Shown: positions 18,227 to 26,504 of the stretch, one piece after another | How positions within the stretch are numbered: the first letter of the stretch is position 1 | Layout: every line of letters starts with the position of its first letter | NCBI GenBank assembly: GCA_024231905.1 | Contig: JAAEQC010000033.1 | Location: 186,001-250,000, forward strand | DNA length: 64,000 nt | Source of the DNA: a bacterium | GTDB lineage: Bacteria > Krumholzibacteriota > Krumholzibacteriia > LZORAL124-64-63 | Reading direction: 5' to 3' | Notes under the pieces: generated by a model | What the model was told of the DNA's origin: nothing | Database searches by the model: none | Seen by the model: the letters and a program-made list of their open reading frames with translations, nothing else | Position numbers and translations under genes: made by a program

Positions 18227-19447
18227 ATGCCCCGCACCTTCCGCCGTCTCGTCTCCATGCTGCTGCTGGCCGCACCCCTGCTCGCTGCGCCGGCCGCGGC
18301 CACGACCCTGCACGGCGAGTTCACCCTGGCCGACGGTACGGTCCTGACAGGCTGGTTCCGCGAGGATCGCGAGGACGCTTGCGGGCACCACCTCTTCGAA
18401 GCGCGGCGGGACGGCAATCCCTGGGCCGAATGGATCGACGATGACGCCCTGGCCGCCCAGCGCCGGGCCGACTTCTTCGCCACCCACGGACTGATCGATC
18501 GCCTCGCCTACGTACTCGACGGCGGCGACCGTGAAAAGCGAAACCTGGCCTTCATCTGCCGCTACGACGCCCTGGCCTCCCTCGAACGGGACGGGGACGG
18601 CATCGCCGCCACCCTGCGGGACGGTTCGCAGCACCGATTGCGCGAACGCGGTCGCGACCTGAGCAGCGACCTGGTCATCCACGCGGACGAGATCCATGAA
18701 CTGGAGTGGGACGACCTGCGGGCTGCGCGCTTCACGCCGGCGACCACGGCGCCGCCGCCCGAACTGACGCCGGTCTGGGGTACGTTCACCGGCAGCGAGG
18801 GCACACAGACGGGGTGGATCCAGTGGGACCGCTCCGAATGCCTGGCCGGCGACGTGCTGGACGGCGACGAGGAGGGTCGCGACCACGAGGTCCCCCTGGG
18901 CGACATCACGAGCATCGAGAAAGTCGATGCGCGCTCGTGCAGGGTGACCCTACGGGACGGAACGGAGCTGGTTCTGTCCGGATCCAACGACGTGAACGAG
19001 GACAACCGGGGCATCGTCGTCCTGGTGGCGGGCCTGGGCCGCGTCGTCCACCCCTGGCATCGCTTCGACCGGCTCGAGCTGACGGATCCGCCAGTAACCC
19101 CACCAGTGGACGAACCCGCCTATGGCGAACTGCGGGGCACCGTGACGACCACCGGCGGCGCACGCCACACGGGCCGCCTGGCCTTTGACCTGGACGAGGG
19201 GTGGGACTGGGACATCTTCGACGGGGAACTCCGCGGCGTGGAGTACGAGATCCCCTTCGGCAACATCGACCGGATCGAGCGGGCCGGCGACGACTCGGCC
19301 ACGGTCCAGCTCCGGGACGGGCGCCGCCTCGAGATGGACGACGGCCCTGACGCCGGAACCGGGAATCACGGCCTGCTGGTGGTCACCGAGCGAGGTCCGG
19401 TCATGCTCGTCTGGGCCGAAGTGGCCGCGATCGAGTTCTCCCGCTGA
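18227..19447 (+). CDS. Exported protein with three divergent tandem repeats, unknown function
   Basis: 406 aa with a signal peptide (about 1-25, ending AAA). The mature chain holds three related units starting at about residues 26, 183 and 292. Each begins with G-x-F/L-x(5-8)-G-x-x-x-T-G and a Trp-rich acidic stretch, continues through a V-x-L-R-D-G strand, and ends with an E-hydrophobic-x-W/F segment. The last two units share a D-V/I-F/L-D-G-E core and E-V/I-P-hydrophobic-G-D/N-I. I recognise no family. The high Asp/Glu and Trp content suggests a beta-rich acidic periplasmic or surface protein. The ATG has GAGGAG upstream. Confidence 0.7.
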   Translation: MPRTFRRLVSMLLLAAPLLAAPAAATTLHGEFTLADGTVLTGWFREDREDACGHHLFEARRDGNPWAEWIDDDALAAQRRADFFATHGLIDRLAYVLDGGDREKRNLAFICRYDALASLERDGDGIAATLRDGSQHRLRERGRDLSSDLVIHADEIHELEWDDLRAARFTPATTAPPPELTPVWGTFTGSEGTQTGWIQWDRSECLAGDVLDGDEEGRDHEVPLGDITSIEKVDARSCRVTLRDGTELVLSGSNDVNEDNRGIVVLVAGLGRVVHPWHRFDRLELTDPPVTPPVDEPAYGELRGTVTTTGGARHTGRLAFDLDEGWDWDIFDGELRGVEYEIPFGNIDRIERAGDDSATVQLRDGRRLEMDDGPDAGTGNHGLLVVTERGPVMLVWAEVAAIEFSR

Positions 19448-19449
19448 TC

Positions 19450-19839
19450 TCAGGTGCCGGCCAACTCGGCGAGGATGCCGAGTCCGCCCAGCAGGAACAG
19501 GAAACAGAAGTAGCCCACCGTGAGCACCAGGTGGATGACCACCAGGATCTTCTGGATGCGGAACGAACGGCCCAGCTCGTGGAATCCCGTGCGCAATTCA
19601 CCCTCTGAGCGGTCCTGCCGGTAGACCTCGAAGCGGTTGATGCCCTCGATGAAGCGGTGGGCGGCGATGATCATGGGCACCCCCACCAGCGCGCCGACGA
19701 TGGACAGGCAAGTGATGATACCGTAGATCAGGCTCACCCAGCCCATGAAACGCATATCCGCCAGGGTGGCGCCGAAACCCGGTCCCATAGGGTGGTTGAA
19801 CGGTTCCTGGGCAGCGGTCTGAATCGTCGGGTCCTGCAA
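19450..19839 (-). CDS. DUF5362-like small membrane protein
   Basis: 129 aa from the TTG at 19839, preceded by GGGAGG. The longer frame to 20007 reads only low-complexity Arg/Ala sequence and was rejected. It has two membrane segments: one around residues 30-62 (MGWVSLIYGIITCLSIVGAL and onward) and one near the C-terminus. A polar region between them starts with RFIEGINRFEVY. This architecture matches DUF5362-type proteins by memory. Function unknown. Its stop lies 2 bases beyond the stop of the convergent repeat protein. Confidence 0.7.
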   Translation of the reverse strand: MQDPTIQTAAQEPFNHPMGPGFGATLADMRFMGWVSLIYGIITCLSIVGALVGVPMIIAAHRFIEGINRFEVYRQDRSEGELRTGFHELGRSFRIQKILVVIHLVLTVGYFCFLFLLGGLGILAELAGT

Positions 19840-20042
19840 GATCGACCTCCCGGGTTCGCGGCGTATGTCGTTCCTGCCGACTACTCTAGCACGCACCGGG
19901 GCCCGCAGCCAGATCCCGCCCGCCGCCGCTGCCCGATTCCCCTTGAAACCATCCGCGCGTTCAACCATGTTTCGGCCATTGACGACCCTGCACCCCGCGG
20001 CGGCCACGAGCGCCCGGTGTTCCCGTCCGAGAGGAGAATCCC

Positions 20043-22388
20043 GTGTCCGACGTCACCAAGCTCTACGAGGCCCAGCAGCCCCGATTCGCCCAGTGGGAAG
20101 TGTTGAAGGACATCATCGATCAGCAGATCGACCTGATGCTCAACTACCGGCAGAGCGGGCACCCGGGCGGCAGCCGCTCCAAGGTGCATTACCTCGTCAG
20201 CCTGCTCCTGTCCGGCGCCATGCGCTGGGACATCCGCCACCCGGAGAAGCCTTTCGGCGACCGCTTCATCCTGGTCGCGGGCCACACCGCGCCCCTGGTC
20301 TACTCCACGCTCGCCCTCTTCAACGAGGCCATGCGGGTCATGTACGAGAAGACCGGCGACGAGAAGTACGCCATCGGCGGCGGCCGCGACCGCACCCTGC
20401 TGTGGGAGGACCTGCTGGGCTTCCGCAACATGGGAGGCCTGCCCGGTCACGTGGAAATGGCCGGCAAGAACCTCTTCGTGAAGTTCAACACCGGTCCCAG
20501 CGGCCACGGCGCCCCCGTCTGCGCCGGCGAGGCCGTGGCCCTGAAGCGCGCGGGCGCCAAGGGCGTCAAGGTCTTCGGCATCGAGGGTGAGGGTGGCCAC
20601 ACGGCCGGCTGCTGGCACGAGACCAAGAACTCGTCCTACGGCCTGGGTCTGGACAACCTGAATATGATCATCGACTGGAACGACTTCGGCATCGATCCGC
20701 ATCCGACGAGCTCCATCGTCGCCGGCGGTCCCCGCGAGTGGTTCGAACCCTACGGCTGGCACGTGCACCAGGCCGAAAACGGCAGCGATTGGGAACAGGT
20801 CACCAAGGCCCTGCTGGAGCTGACCCACGGCGACAACCCGGCCCAGCGCCCGGGCATGATGTTCGGCAAGACCCAGAAGGGACGCGGCTACTACAAATAC
20901 GACGCCCCCAGCCATGGGGCGCCGCACAAGCTGAACGACGACAAGTTCTGGCAGTGCCGCGCCGACTTCGCCGAGAAATACGGTGTCGAATGGGTGGGCC
21001 AGGGCCAGGACGCCCCCGTCGACAAGAACGCCAACCGTGAGCAGTTCGCCGCCAACCTGAACGTGGCCCTGGACGTGCTGCGCAAGAACGACGAACTGGT
21101 CGCCTACCTGGCCGACCGCCTGGTGGAGATCGGCGACAGCGTCCCCACGGACATCGACGGCTTCCAGCTGCCGGTAGCCAAGAACCCCCTGCGCGACGCC
21201 AAGCTCTTCGACGTGGACAGCTACCCCGCCGACATGTGGGCCGAGCCCGGCGCTAAGCAGCCCAACCGGGCGGGCTTCGCCAAGTGGGGCAGCTGGATCA
21301 ACAGCTACTGCCTGAAGAACTACGGCCGCCCCCTGTTCCTGGTCTGCTCGGCGGACCTGGCGGGCTCCACCAACATCGCCGGCTTCGGCTCCGACTACGG
21401 CGACATGAAGAACACGGGCTGGTTCAACCGCGACTCGAATCCCGACGGCGTAATCCTGCCCCAGGGCATCACCGAGTTCGCCAACTCCAGCATCACCGTG
21501 GGCGCGGCGAGCGTGAACTTCGCGGACGACCCTGAGAACGAGTTCAACGGTTTCTTCACCGCAAGCAGCACCTACGGCTCCTTCAGCTACCTGAAGTACG
21601 GCGCCATGCGCCTGTACAGCCAGCTGGCCCAGGACTGCGAGTGGAAGGTGGGCAAGACCATCTGGGTGGCGGGCCACAGCGGCCCCGAAACCGCCGAGGA
21701 CAGCCGGACCCACTTCGGCATCTACAGTCCCGGTACGACCCAGCTCTTCCCCGAGGGCCACGTCATCGACATCCACCCCTGGGAATACAACGAGGTGCCG
21801 GTGCTGCTGGCGGCCGCCCTGAAGACCGACCGTCCCATCGTGGCCCTGCACCTGACCCGCCCCGGCGTGGAGATCCCGGACCGGGCCGGTCTCGGCCTGG
21901 CCTCCCACTTCGAGGCGGCCAAGGGCGCCTACGTGCTGCGGGACTACAAGGACGGCGAACTGAAGCAGGGTGTCATCATGGTCCAGGGGACCATGAGCAC
22001 CTACAACCTGATCGCCGCCCTGCCCGCCATCGACAAGGCCGGCGTGAACGTGAAGATCGTCGCGGTGCCGAGCCCGCAGCTCTTCGCGCTGCAGTCCGAG
22101 GAATACCAGAAGACGGTGCTCACTCCGGGCGACCGCCTGAACAGCACCTACGTGACGAACCGTGCGCGTCGGACCATGAGCGACTGGGTCTTCAATCCCC
22201 TGGCGGACCGCTACTCCCTGAGCAGTGACCATGACGACAACTGGCGTCCCGGCGGTTCCATCGTCGAGGTCTGCCTCGACGCACGCATCGACACCGAATC
22301 CATCACCAAGGGTGTGGTGGACTTCGCCAACTGCTACAGCGAACGCATGGCCGAACTGGAGAAGATGCTGGCGGACGCGCGCGGCTAG
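20043..22388 (+). CDS. Transketolase-family ThDP enzyme, long variant
   Basis: 781 aa from the GTG at 20043 (GAGAGGAGAAT upstream). It has the transketolase order: N-terminal ThDP-binding domain with SGHPGGSRSK, GPSGHGAPV, and a cofactor motif reading GEGGHTAG followed by IIDWNDFGID; a central pyrimidine domain; and a C-terminal domain. The protein is about 110 residues longer than classical transketolases, and the usual GDG of the ThDP motif reads GEG. This looks like the distinct subgroup commonly annotated just as transketolase. It should move two-carbon units between sugar phosphates, but the exact substrate is not certain. A strong terminator follows. Confidence 0.85.
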   Translation: MSDVTKLYEAQQPRFAQWEVLKDIIDQQIDLMLNYRQSGHPGGSRSKVHYLVSLLLSGAMRWDIRHPEKPFGDRFILVAGHTAPLVYSTLALFNEAMRVMYEKTGDEKYAIGGGRDRTLLWEDLLGFRNMGGLPGHVEMAGKNLFVKFNTGPSGHGAPVCAGEAVALKRAGAKGVKVFGIEGEGGHTAGCWHETKNSSYGLGLDNLNMIIDWNDFGIDPHPTSSIVAGGPREWFEPYGWHVHQAENGSDWEQVTKALLELTHGDNPAQRPGMMFGKTQKGRGYYKYDAPSHGAPHKLNDDKFWQCRADFAEKYGVEWVGQGQDAPVDKNANREQFAANLNVALDVLRKNDELVAYLADRLVEIGDSVPTDIDGFQLPVAKNPLRDAKLFDVDSYPADMWAEPGAKQPNRAGFAKWGSWINSYCLKNYGRPLFLVCSADLAGSTNIAGFGSDYGDMKNTGWFNRDSNPDGVILPQGITEFANSSITVGAASVNFADDPENEFNGFFTASSTYGSFSYLKYGAMRLYSQLAQDCEWKVGKTIWVAGHSGPETAEDSRTHFGIYSPGTTQLFPEGHVIDIHPWEYNEVPVLLAAALKTDRPIVALHLTRPGVEIPDRAGLGLASHFEAAKGAYVLRDYKDGELKQGVIMVQGTMSTYNLIAALPAIDKAGVNVKIVAVPSPQLFALQSEEYQKTVLTPGDRLNSTYVTNRARRTMSDWVFNPLADRYSLSSDHDDNWRPGGSIVEVCLDARIDTESITKGVVDFANCYSERMAELEKMLADARG

Positions 22389-22415
22389 GCGCAACCCGAC
22401 GGCGAACGACGGAGG

Positions 22416-22444
22416 CGGCCCCCACTGCGGTGGGGGCCGTTCTT
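22416..22444 (+). terminator. Rho-independent terminator after the transketolase gene
   Basis: A 10-base-pair G/C stem (CGGCCCCCAC pairing with GTGGGGGCCG) with a 4-base loop, followed by TTCTT, 28 bases after the stop codon. Confidence 0.8.
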
Positions 22445-22540
22445 CGTGGGCAGCGGCGGGACGGCGGTTGTGCCGGCAAGCCCGGTGTCCTATCCTGGGC
22501 GTCCGTCCACACCTTCGATATCCCCGGAAGGGACCGTTTC

Positions 22541-23779
22541 ATGCGTCTGGCAACCTGCGCCCTCCTCGCCCTGGCGGTCTCCGTCTCCCACGCCGCTCCC
22601 GGCACGGTCGAGTTCGTCGAGAGCTGGCCCGAGCACACCGCCTACGACATGCCTGAACTGCGGGACGCGGCCGAAGTCTGGGCCCAGGTCCTGGGCGACG
22701 CCGGGTCGCACATCGACCTGGCCGGTTTCTACTTCAGCCGCAAAGGTGACGGCGACGACGCCTACGGTCCCGAGTCGGCCCCCGACTTGCTCGTCCCCGC
22801 TCTGGACGCGGTGGCTGCGGCCGCGGAACGGGGCGTGGTGGTCCGCTGCCTGGCCGATGCCAAGTTCGCCGTCAACTACGCCGAAGTGCCCGCCTGGCTG
22901 GGCGGCCTGCCCGGAGCCGAGACCCGCATCTTCGACGTGGCCCCCCACTGGGGCGGCGTGCTGCACGCCAAGTACTTCCTGGTGGACGACACGCGCTTCC
23001 ACATCGGCAGCCAGAACTTCGACTGGCGGGCCCTGGGCCAGATCCGCGAGTTAGGCGTGCTGGTGGATCACGCGGGCCTGGCGGCGGACCTGCGCCGGGT
23101 GTACGACCTGGACTGGAATCTGGCGGGAGGCGGCTCTCTCGCCCCGGCGGATCCGATGGAAACTGCCCTGGCCGACCTGCCCACCCACACGGTGCGCACG
23201 GCTGCCGGCGACGAGGTTTCCGCCCTGGTCACGGCCAGCCCGCGCCACGGACTCCCCGCGGGTATCCCCTGGGACCTGCCCTTGCTGGTGGAGATGATCG
23301 ATGCGGCCCGGGACTCGGTCCACCTGCAGTTGTTGTCCTACGGCGTCACCGACCGGGAGAAGCGCGTCTTCGACGACCTGGACCGGGCCCTGCGCCGGGC
23401 CGCCGTCCGGGGCGCCCAGGTGCGCATCCTGCTGTCCAATTGGGCCAAGTCCCGCTACGCCCTGCCCTGGGTCAAGGGGCTCGCCCTGTTGCCCAACATC
23501 GAGGTCCGCTTCACCAACATCCCGGACCACCCGGACGGCTTCATCCCCTTCGCCCGGGTGGAACACGCCAAGTACCTGACCGTGGACGGCGACGCCTGCT
23601 GGATCGGCACCTCCAACTGGTCCCGCGACTACTTCTACAGCTCACGCAACGTTGGTCTGGTGTTGCTCGGCACAGGCGCCGCCCACGATCCGGACCGCTT
23701 CTTCAACCGGGGCTGGCACGGCCCCTACACCGAATCCGTCGAACCCGGCGCCGAGTACGCACCACCTCGCCGCCGCTGA
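22541..23779 (+). CDS. Exported phospholipase D superfamily protein (PLD3/4-like arrangement)
   Basis: 412 aa from the ATG at 22541 (GGAAGGGA upstream) with a signal peptide (about 1-19, ending SHA). Two complete HKD motifs of the form H-x-K-x4-D are present: first His142 with KYFLVD and GSQNFDW, second His342 with KYLTVD and GTSNWSR. The two half-domains and spacing look closest to the PLD3/PLD4-like branch, whose eukaryotic members include 5' exonucleases and phospholipases. It should cut phosphodiester bonds in the periplasm or outside the cell; whether of lipid or nucleic acid is not visible. The next gene starts 22 bases downstream. Confidence 0.87.
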   Translation: MRLATCALLALAVSVSHAAPGTVEFVESWPEHTAYDMPELRDAAEVWAQVLGDAGSHIDLAGFYFSRKGDGDDAYGPESAPDLLVPALDAVAAAAERGVVVRCLADAKFAVNYAEVPAWLGGLPGAETRIFDVAPHWGGVLHAKYFLVDDTRFHIGSQNFDWRALGQIRELGVLVDHAGLAADLRRVYDLDWNLAGGGSLAPADPMETALADLPTHTVRTAAGDEVSALVTASPRHGLPAGIPWDLPLLVEMIDAARDSVHLQLLSYGVTDREKRVFDDLDRALRRAAVRGAQVRILLSNWAKSRYALPWVKGLALLPNIEVRFTNIPDHPDGFIPFARVEHAKYLTVDGDACWIGTSNWSRDYFYSSRNVGLVLLGTGAAHDPDRFFNRGWHGPYTESVEPGAEYAPPRRR

Positions 23780-23801
23780 CCATCAGGGAAGGATCGAACC
23801 C

Positions 23802-24368
23802 ATGAGCGACACGCCCCTCGCCCCCGACCGTCTCGACCGCAAGCGTTGCTGCCTGGTGGTCGTCGATCTGCAGGAACGCTTCCGCGACCTCATCGTGGGC
23901 ATGGACGGCGTGCTGAATGCCACCGGCCGTCTTGTCCAGTTCTGCCGGCAGCTGGAGATCCCGGTCCTGGTCACCGAGCACTACCCCCGGGGCCTGGGCG
24001 TCACCGTGCCCGAGGTGCGCGAACTCTTTCGCCCCTTCACGGCCCTGGAGAAGATCCATTTCAGTTGCTGGGGCAACAAGGGCTTCCGCGAGGCCCTGGC
24101 GAAAACGGGCCGCGACCAGATCCTCCTGTGCGGCATCGAGGCCCACGTGTGCATCTACCAGACCGCCGCCGACCTGCTGCGGGACGGCAAGCAGGTGGCT
24201 CTGGCCACGGACGCTGTGAGCTCCTGCTCCGTCGCCAACCGGGACCTGGGGCTGAAGCGCATGGCTGAACTGGGGGTCCAGTCCATGGGCGCCCAGATGA
24301 TCATGTTCGAGATCCTGCACCGGGCGGGCACCGACGATTTCAAGGCCGTGTCGCCGCTGCTCAAGTAG
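23802..24368 (+). CDS. Isochorismatase-like cysteine hydrolase
   Basis: 188 aa. The isochorismatase superfamily triad is visible: Asp in LVVVDLQERF at the N-terminus, Lys in EKIHFSCW, and nucleophile Cys117 in CGIEAHVCIYQTA, including the usual cis-peptide region. The sequence is closest in feel to the YcaC/ISOC group, whose physiological substrates are mostly unknown. It is cytoplasmic. AGGGAAGGA lies upstream of the ATG. A 14-base-pair hairpin with a T-run follows, so this probably ends a two-gene unit with the PLD-family gene. Confidence 0.87.
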   Translation: MSDTPLAPDRLDRKRCCLVVVDLQERFRDLIVGMDGVLNATGRLVQFCRQLEIPVLVTEHYPRGLGVTVPEVRELFRPFTALEKIHFSCWGNKGFREALAKTGRDQILLCGIEAHVCIYQTAADLLRDGKQVALATDAVSSCSVANRDLGLKRMAELGVQSMGAQMIMFEILHRAGTDDFKAVSPLLK

Positions 24369-24407
24369 CGGGCGATCCCGGGCGCAGCGGAGACCGGGTA
24401 TAAGACG

Positions 24408-24444
24408 AGTCCGGCCCGGTCATGACGACCGGGCCGGACTTTTT
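24408..24444 (+). terminator. Rho-independent terminator
   Basis: A 14-base-pair perfect stem (AGTCCGGCCCGGTC and its complement) with a 5-base loop, followed by TTTTT. It closes the isochorismatase gene. In the other direction the stem is not followed by a T-run, so any effect on the convergent minus-strand gene would be weaker. Confidence 0.88.
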
Positions 24445-24477
24445 ATCGAAGGCACAACCTCGAAATCGTGGCTGAAC

Positions 24478-25488
24478 CTAGAACTTACGGCTGAACCCAA
24501 GGGCCATGGTCTGCTTGAACTGACCGGCCTTGCGGATGGCCTGGGCCACCTCGGAGGCGTTCACCAGGTTCCCCTCCTCCACCACCGGCCTCACCGTGTT
24601 GTCGTACTTGTCGTACATCCAACGCACGAAGAGCTTGACCGAGATCAGGCCCGTGATCCGCGCCGTGAAGGTATTCTCCCAGTCCACGTCCAAGGTCGTG
24701 GTGTAGTCGGCGATGTCGTCGGGCAGCCCCACGTCCGCGGGCACGATGTCGTCCTCGAAGGTGCTCTTGCCCGAGTACATGAACGGCATGACCAGTGAGA
24801 GGCGGCTCTCCCAGTCCACGCGCTTGTCCAGGGCGCCCACCTTGTACTCCAGGACCGCCTCGGCAGCCAGCTCATTCGAGCTCTCACGCTGGGTCGCGGT
24901 CGACGGCGCCGCCTCGGTGAAGAACTTGCGGCTGTTGGAGAGGAAGGCCACGCCCAGGCGACCGAGCAGCTGGCGATCCTCCGTGTCCACGATGCGGCGG
25001 GAGATACCGGCCGACGGCTTGAACGTCATGGGGTTCAGCATCAGGCCCCGTTTCGACGGATCGCTCTGGTCGTCGAACATGGAGGTGAAGTTGAAGGCCA
25101 CGTACGGGTCCCAGCCACTGTGCTTGGTCAGGCGCAGCAGGGATTCGAAGTCGACCACGTCGTCCGTCTTGTCGGGCTTCTTCCAGTACAGCCCGCCGCC
25201 GTCCCGCTCCTGGTTGTGGGTCTGGCCGTAGGTGAGCTTCAGGATGTTGCGCCAGTTCAAGGACTCGGTCTGCTTCTCCATGCGCCCGTCGAAGTTGCCG
25301 GTCCAGACGATCGACCCCTTGTCGCCGCCGTTCCAGTTCTCCGAATAGGTGCTCTGGATGAGATTCAGGCCGAGTTCGAAATCCTTCTGCCAGACACCGA
25401 AGGGCGTCTCGTCATCCTGGGCCAGCGCCGGCAGGGCGACGGCCGCGAGAACAAGTATGGCCATGAGGCCGTGGGTCACACGCTGCAC
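24478..25488 (-). CDS. DUF3078-like exported beta-barrel-type protein
   Basis: 336 aa from the GTG at 25488, with AGGAGG upstream at a slightly long spacing. A signal peptide (about 1-22, ending ALA) is followed by beta-rich, aromatic, alternating sequence ending in SRKF with a terminal Phe, typical of outer-membrane barrels. The section ENWNGGDKGS, then NWRNILKLTYGQT and DDVVDFESLLRLTKHSGW, matches the pattern I know from DUF3078 proteins. Function unknown; outer-membrane location inferred. It lies 29 bases downstream of the mscS gene on the same strand. Confidence 0.72.
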   Translation of the reverse strand: MQRVTHGLMAILVLAAVALPALAQDDETPFGVWQKDFELGLNLIQSTYSENWNGGDKGSIVWTGNFDGRMEKQTESLNWRNILKLTYGQTHNQERDGGGLYWKKPDKTDDVVDFESLLRLTKHSGWDPYVAFNFTSMFDDQSDPSKRGLMLNPMTFKPSAGISRRIVDTEDRQLLGRLGVAFLSNSRKFFTEAAPSTATQRESSNELAAEAVLEYKVGALDKRVDWESRLSLVMPFMYSGKSTFEDDIVPADVGLPDDIADYTTTLDVDWENTFTARITGLISVKLFVRWMYDKYDNTVRPVVEEGNLVNASEVAQAIRKAGQFKQTMALGFSRKF

Positions 25489-25517
25489 GGTATCGATTCC
25501 TCCTGGGTGGACGCGCC

Positions 25518-26330
25518 TCAGTCGGCGGTCTTCTGCATGTGAACGACGGTCTGCGGGTACGGGATGTCGATACCCGCGGTGTCCAGGGCTTCCTTGCAAC
25601 TCTTCTGGAAGTCGTTGTGAACGCCCCAGTAGTCGGCGGCCTTGACCCACGGGCGCACGATGAGGTTCATGCTCGAGTCGGCCATCTCGCTCACGGCGAT
25701 GGCCGGGGCCGGGTCGGCCAGCACGCGGTTGTCGGCGGCCAGCACGCCCTTGATGACTTCCATGGTCTGGCTCAGGTCGGCGCCGTAGCCTACGCCCACG
25801 ACCATGTCCACCCGGCGCTGGTCGTATCCGTTGTAGTTGCTGATGACGCCGCCGTAGATCTGCCCGTTGGGCACCAGGATCTTGATGTTGTCCGGCGTGG
25901 CGATGGTCGTGGTGAAGATGGCGATGTCCTTGACGACCCCCTTGACGCCGCCGGCGTCGATGAAGTCGCCGGTGGAGAAGGGCCGGAAGACCATGATCAT
26001 CACGCCCGAGGCGAAGTTGGCCAGGGTCCCCTGCATGGCCATGCCCACGGCGAAACCGGCGGCACCGAGGATGGCGACGAAGCTGGCGGTCTGGACGCCG
26101 AACTTGGCCAGGGCCGCGATGAACACGAAGGCCATGATCAGGGCGTAGACCAGGCTCGACAGGAAGCCCACCAGGCTCGGATCCACCTGGCGGGTATTCA
26201 TGGCCTTGCGCAGGCCCTTGCGGACCAGTCCAGCCACGAAACGACCGATGATGAGGATGACCAGGGCACCGATGACCTTGAGTCCGTATTCGGTCAGAAA
26301 GGTGGTAATCTGCTGATAATCGATATCCAC
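25518..26330 (-). CDS. mscS: Small-conductance mechanosensitive channel (MscS family)
   Basis: 270 aa from the GTG at 26330, where GGAGGGAG gives a good ribosome site; the extra 20 residues upstream are not hydrophobic or conserved. Three N-terminal membrane helices end in the glycine/alanine-rich pore helix (ILGAAGFAVGMAMQGTLANFASGVMIM), followed by the RPFSTGDFID beta domain and the C-terminal alpha/beta vestibule. Length and layout equal those of the minimal E. coli type. It acts as an osmotic emergency valve in the inner membrane. A plausible sigma-70 promoter lies about 90 bases upstream. Confidence 0.93.
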   Translation of the reverse strand: MDIDYQQITTFLTEYGLKVIGALVILIIGRFVAGLVRKGLRKAMNTRQVDPSLVGFLSSLVYALIMAFVFIAALAKFGVQTASFVAILGAAGFAVGMAMQGTLANFASGVMIMVFRPFSTGDFIDAGGVKGVVKDIAIFTTTIATPDNIKILVPNGQIYGGVISNYNGYDQRRVDMVVGVGYGADLSQTMEVIKGVLAADNRVLADPAPAIAVSEMADSSMNLIVRPWVKAADYWGVHNDFQKSCKEALDTAGIDIPYPQTVVHMQKTAD

Positions 26331-26417
26331 GATCCGCTCCCTCCACTGGGCTGATGGTCCGGGACAGGCCGCATGTTCAGCCGGAACCATCCTGCTTGCG
26401 ACTTCTAAGGACCGGCT

Positions 26418-26445
26418 ACGATAACAATCTTTCGATTAAAGTCAA
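26418..26445 (-). promoter_or_regulatory. Predicted sigma-70-type promoter for mscS
   Basis: On the minus strand TTGACT, a 16-base spacer, then TATCGT, lying in a markedly A/T-rich patch (26400-26490) unlike the surrounding DNA. Downstream is the mscS ribosome site. Confidence 0.5.
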
Positions 26446-26504
26446 CCAGAATGCTCCAACTTGTTAATCCTATTTACATTATGTGATTAGCGAATCCCGC
26501 GGCC

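Noticed and set aside
18205-18483. Short overlapping minus-strand frames within the three-repeat protein gene
   Set aside because: No start signals and Arg/Ser-rich composition.
19881-22394. A minus-strand frame of 837 residues opposite the transketolase gene
   Set aside because: Shadow of the plus-strand gene; the composition is typical of antisense translation and no motif is present.
25489-26346. N-terminal extension of the DUF3078-like gene to a 622-residue frame
   Set aside because: It overlaps mscS in another frame and reads low-complexity Arg/Gly; the signal peptide and ribosome site support the start at 25488.
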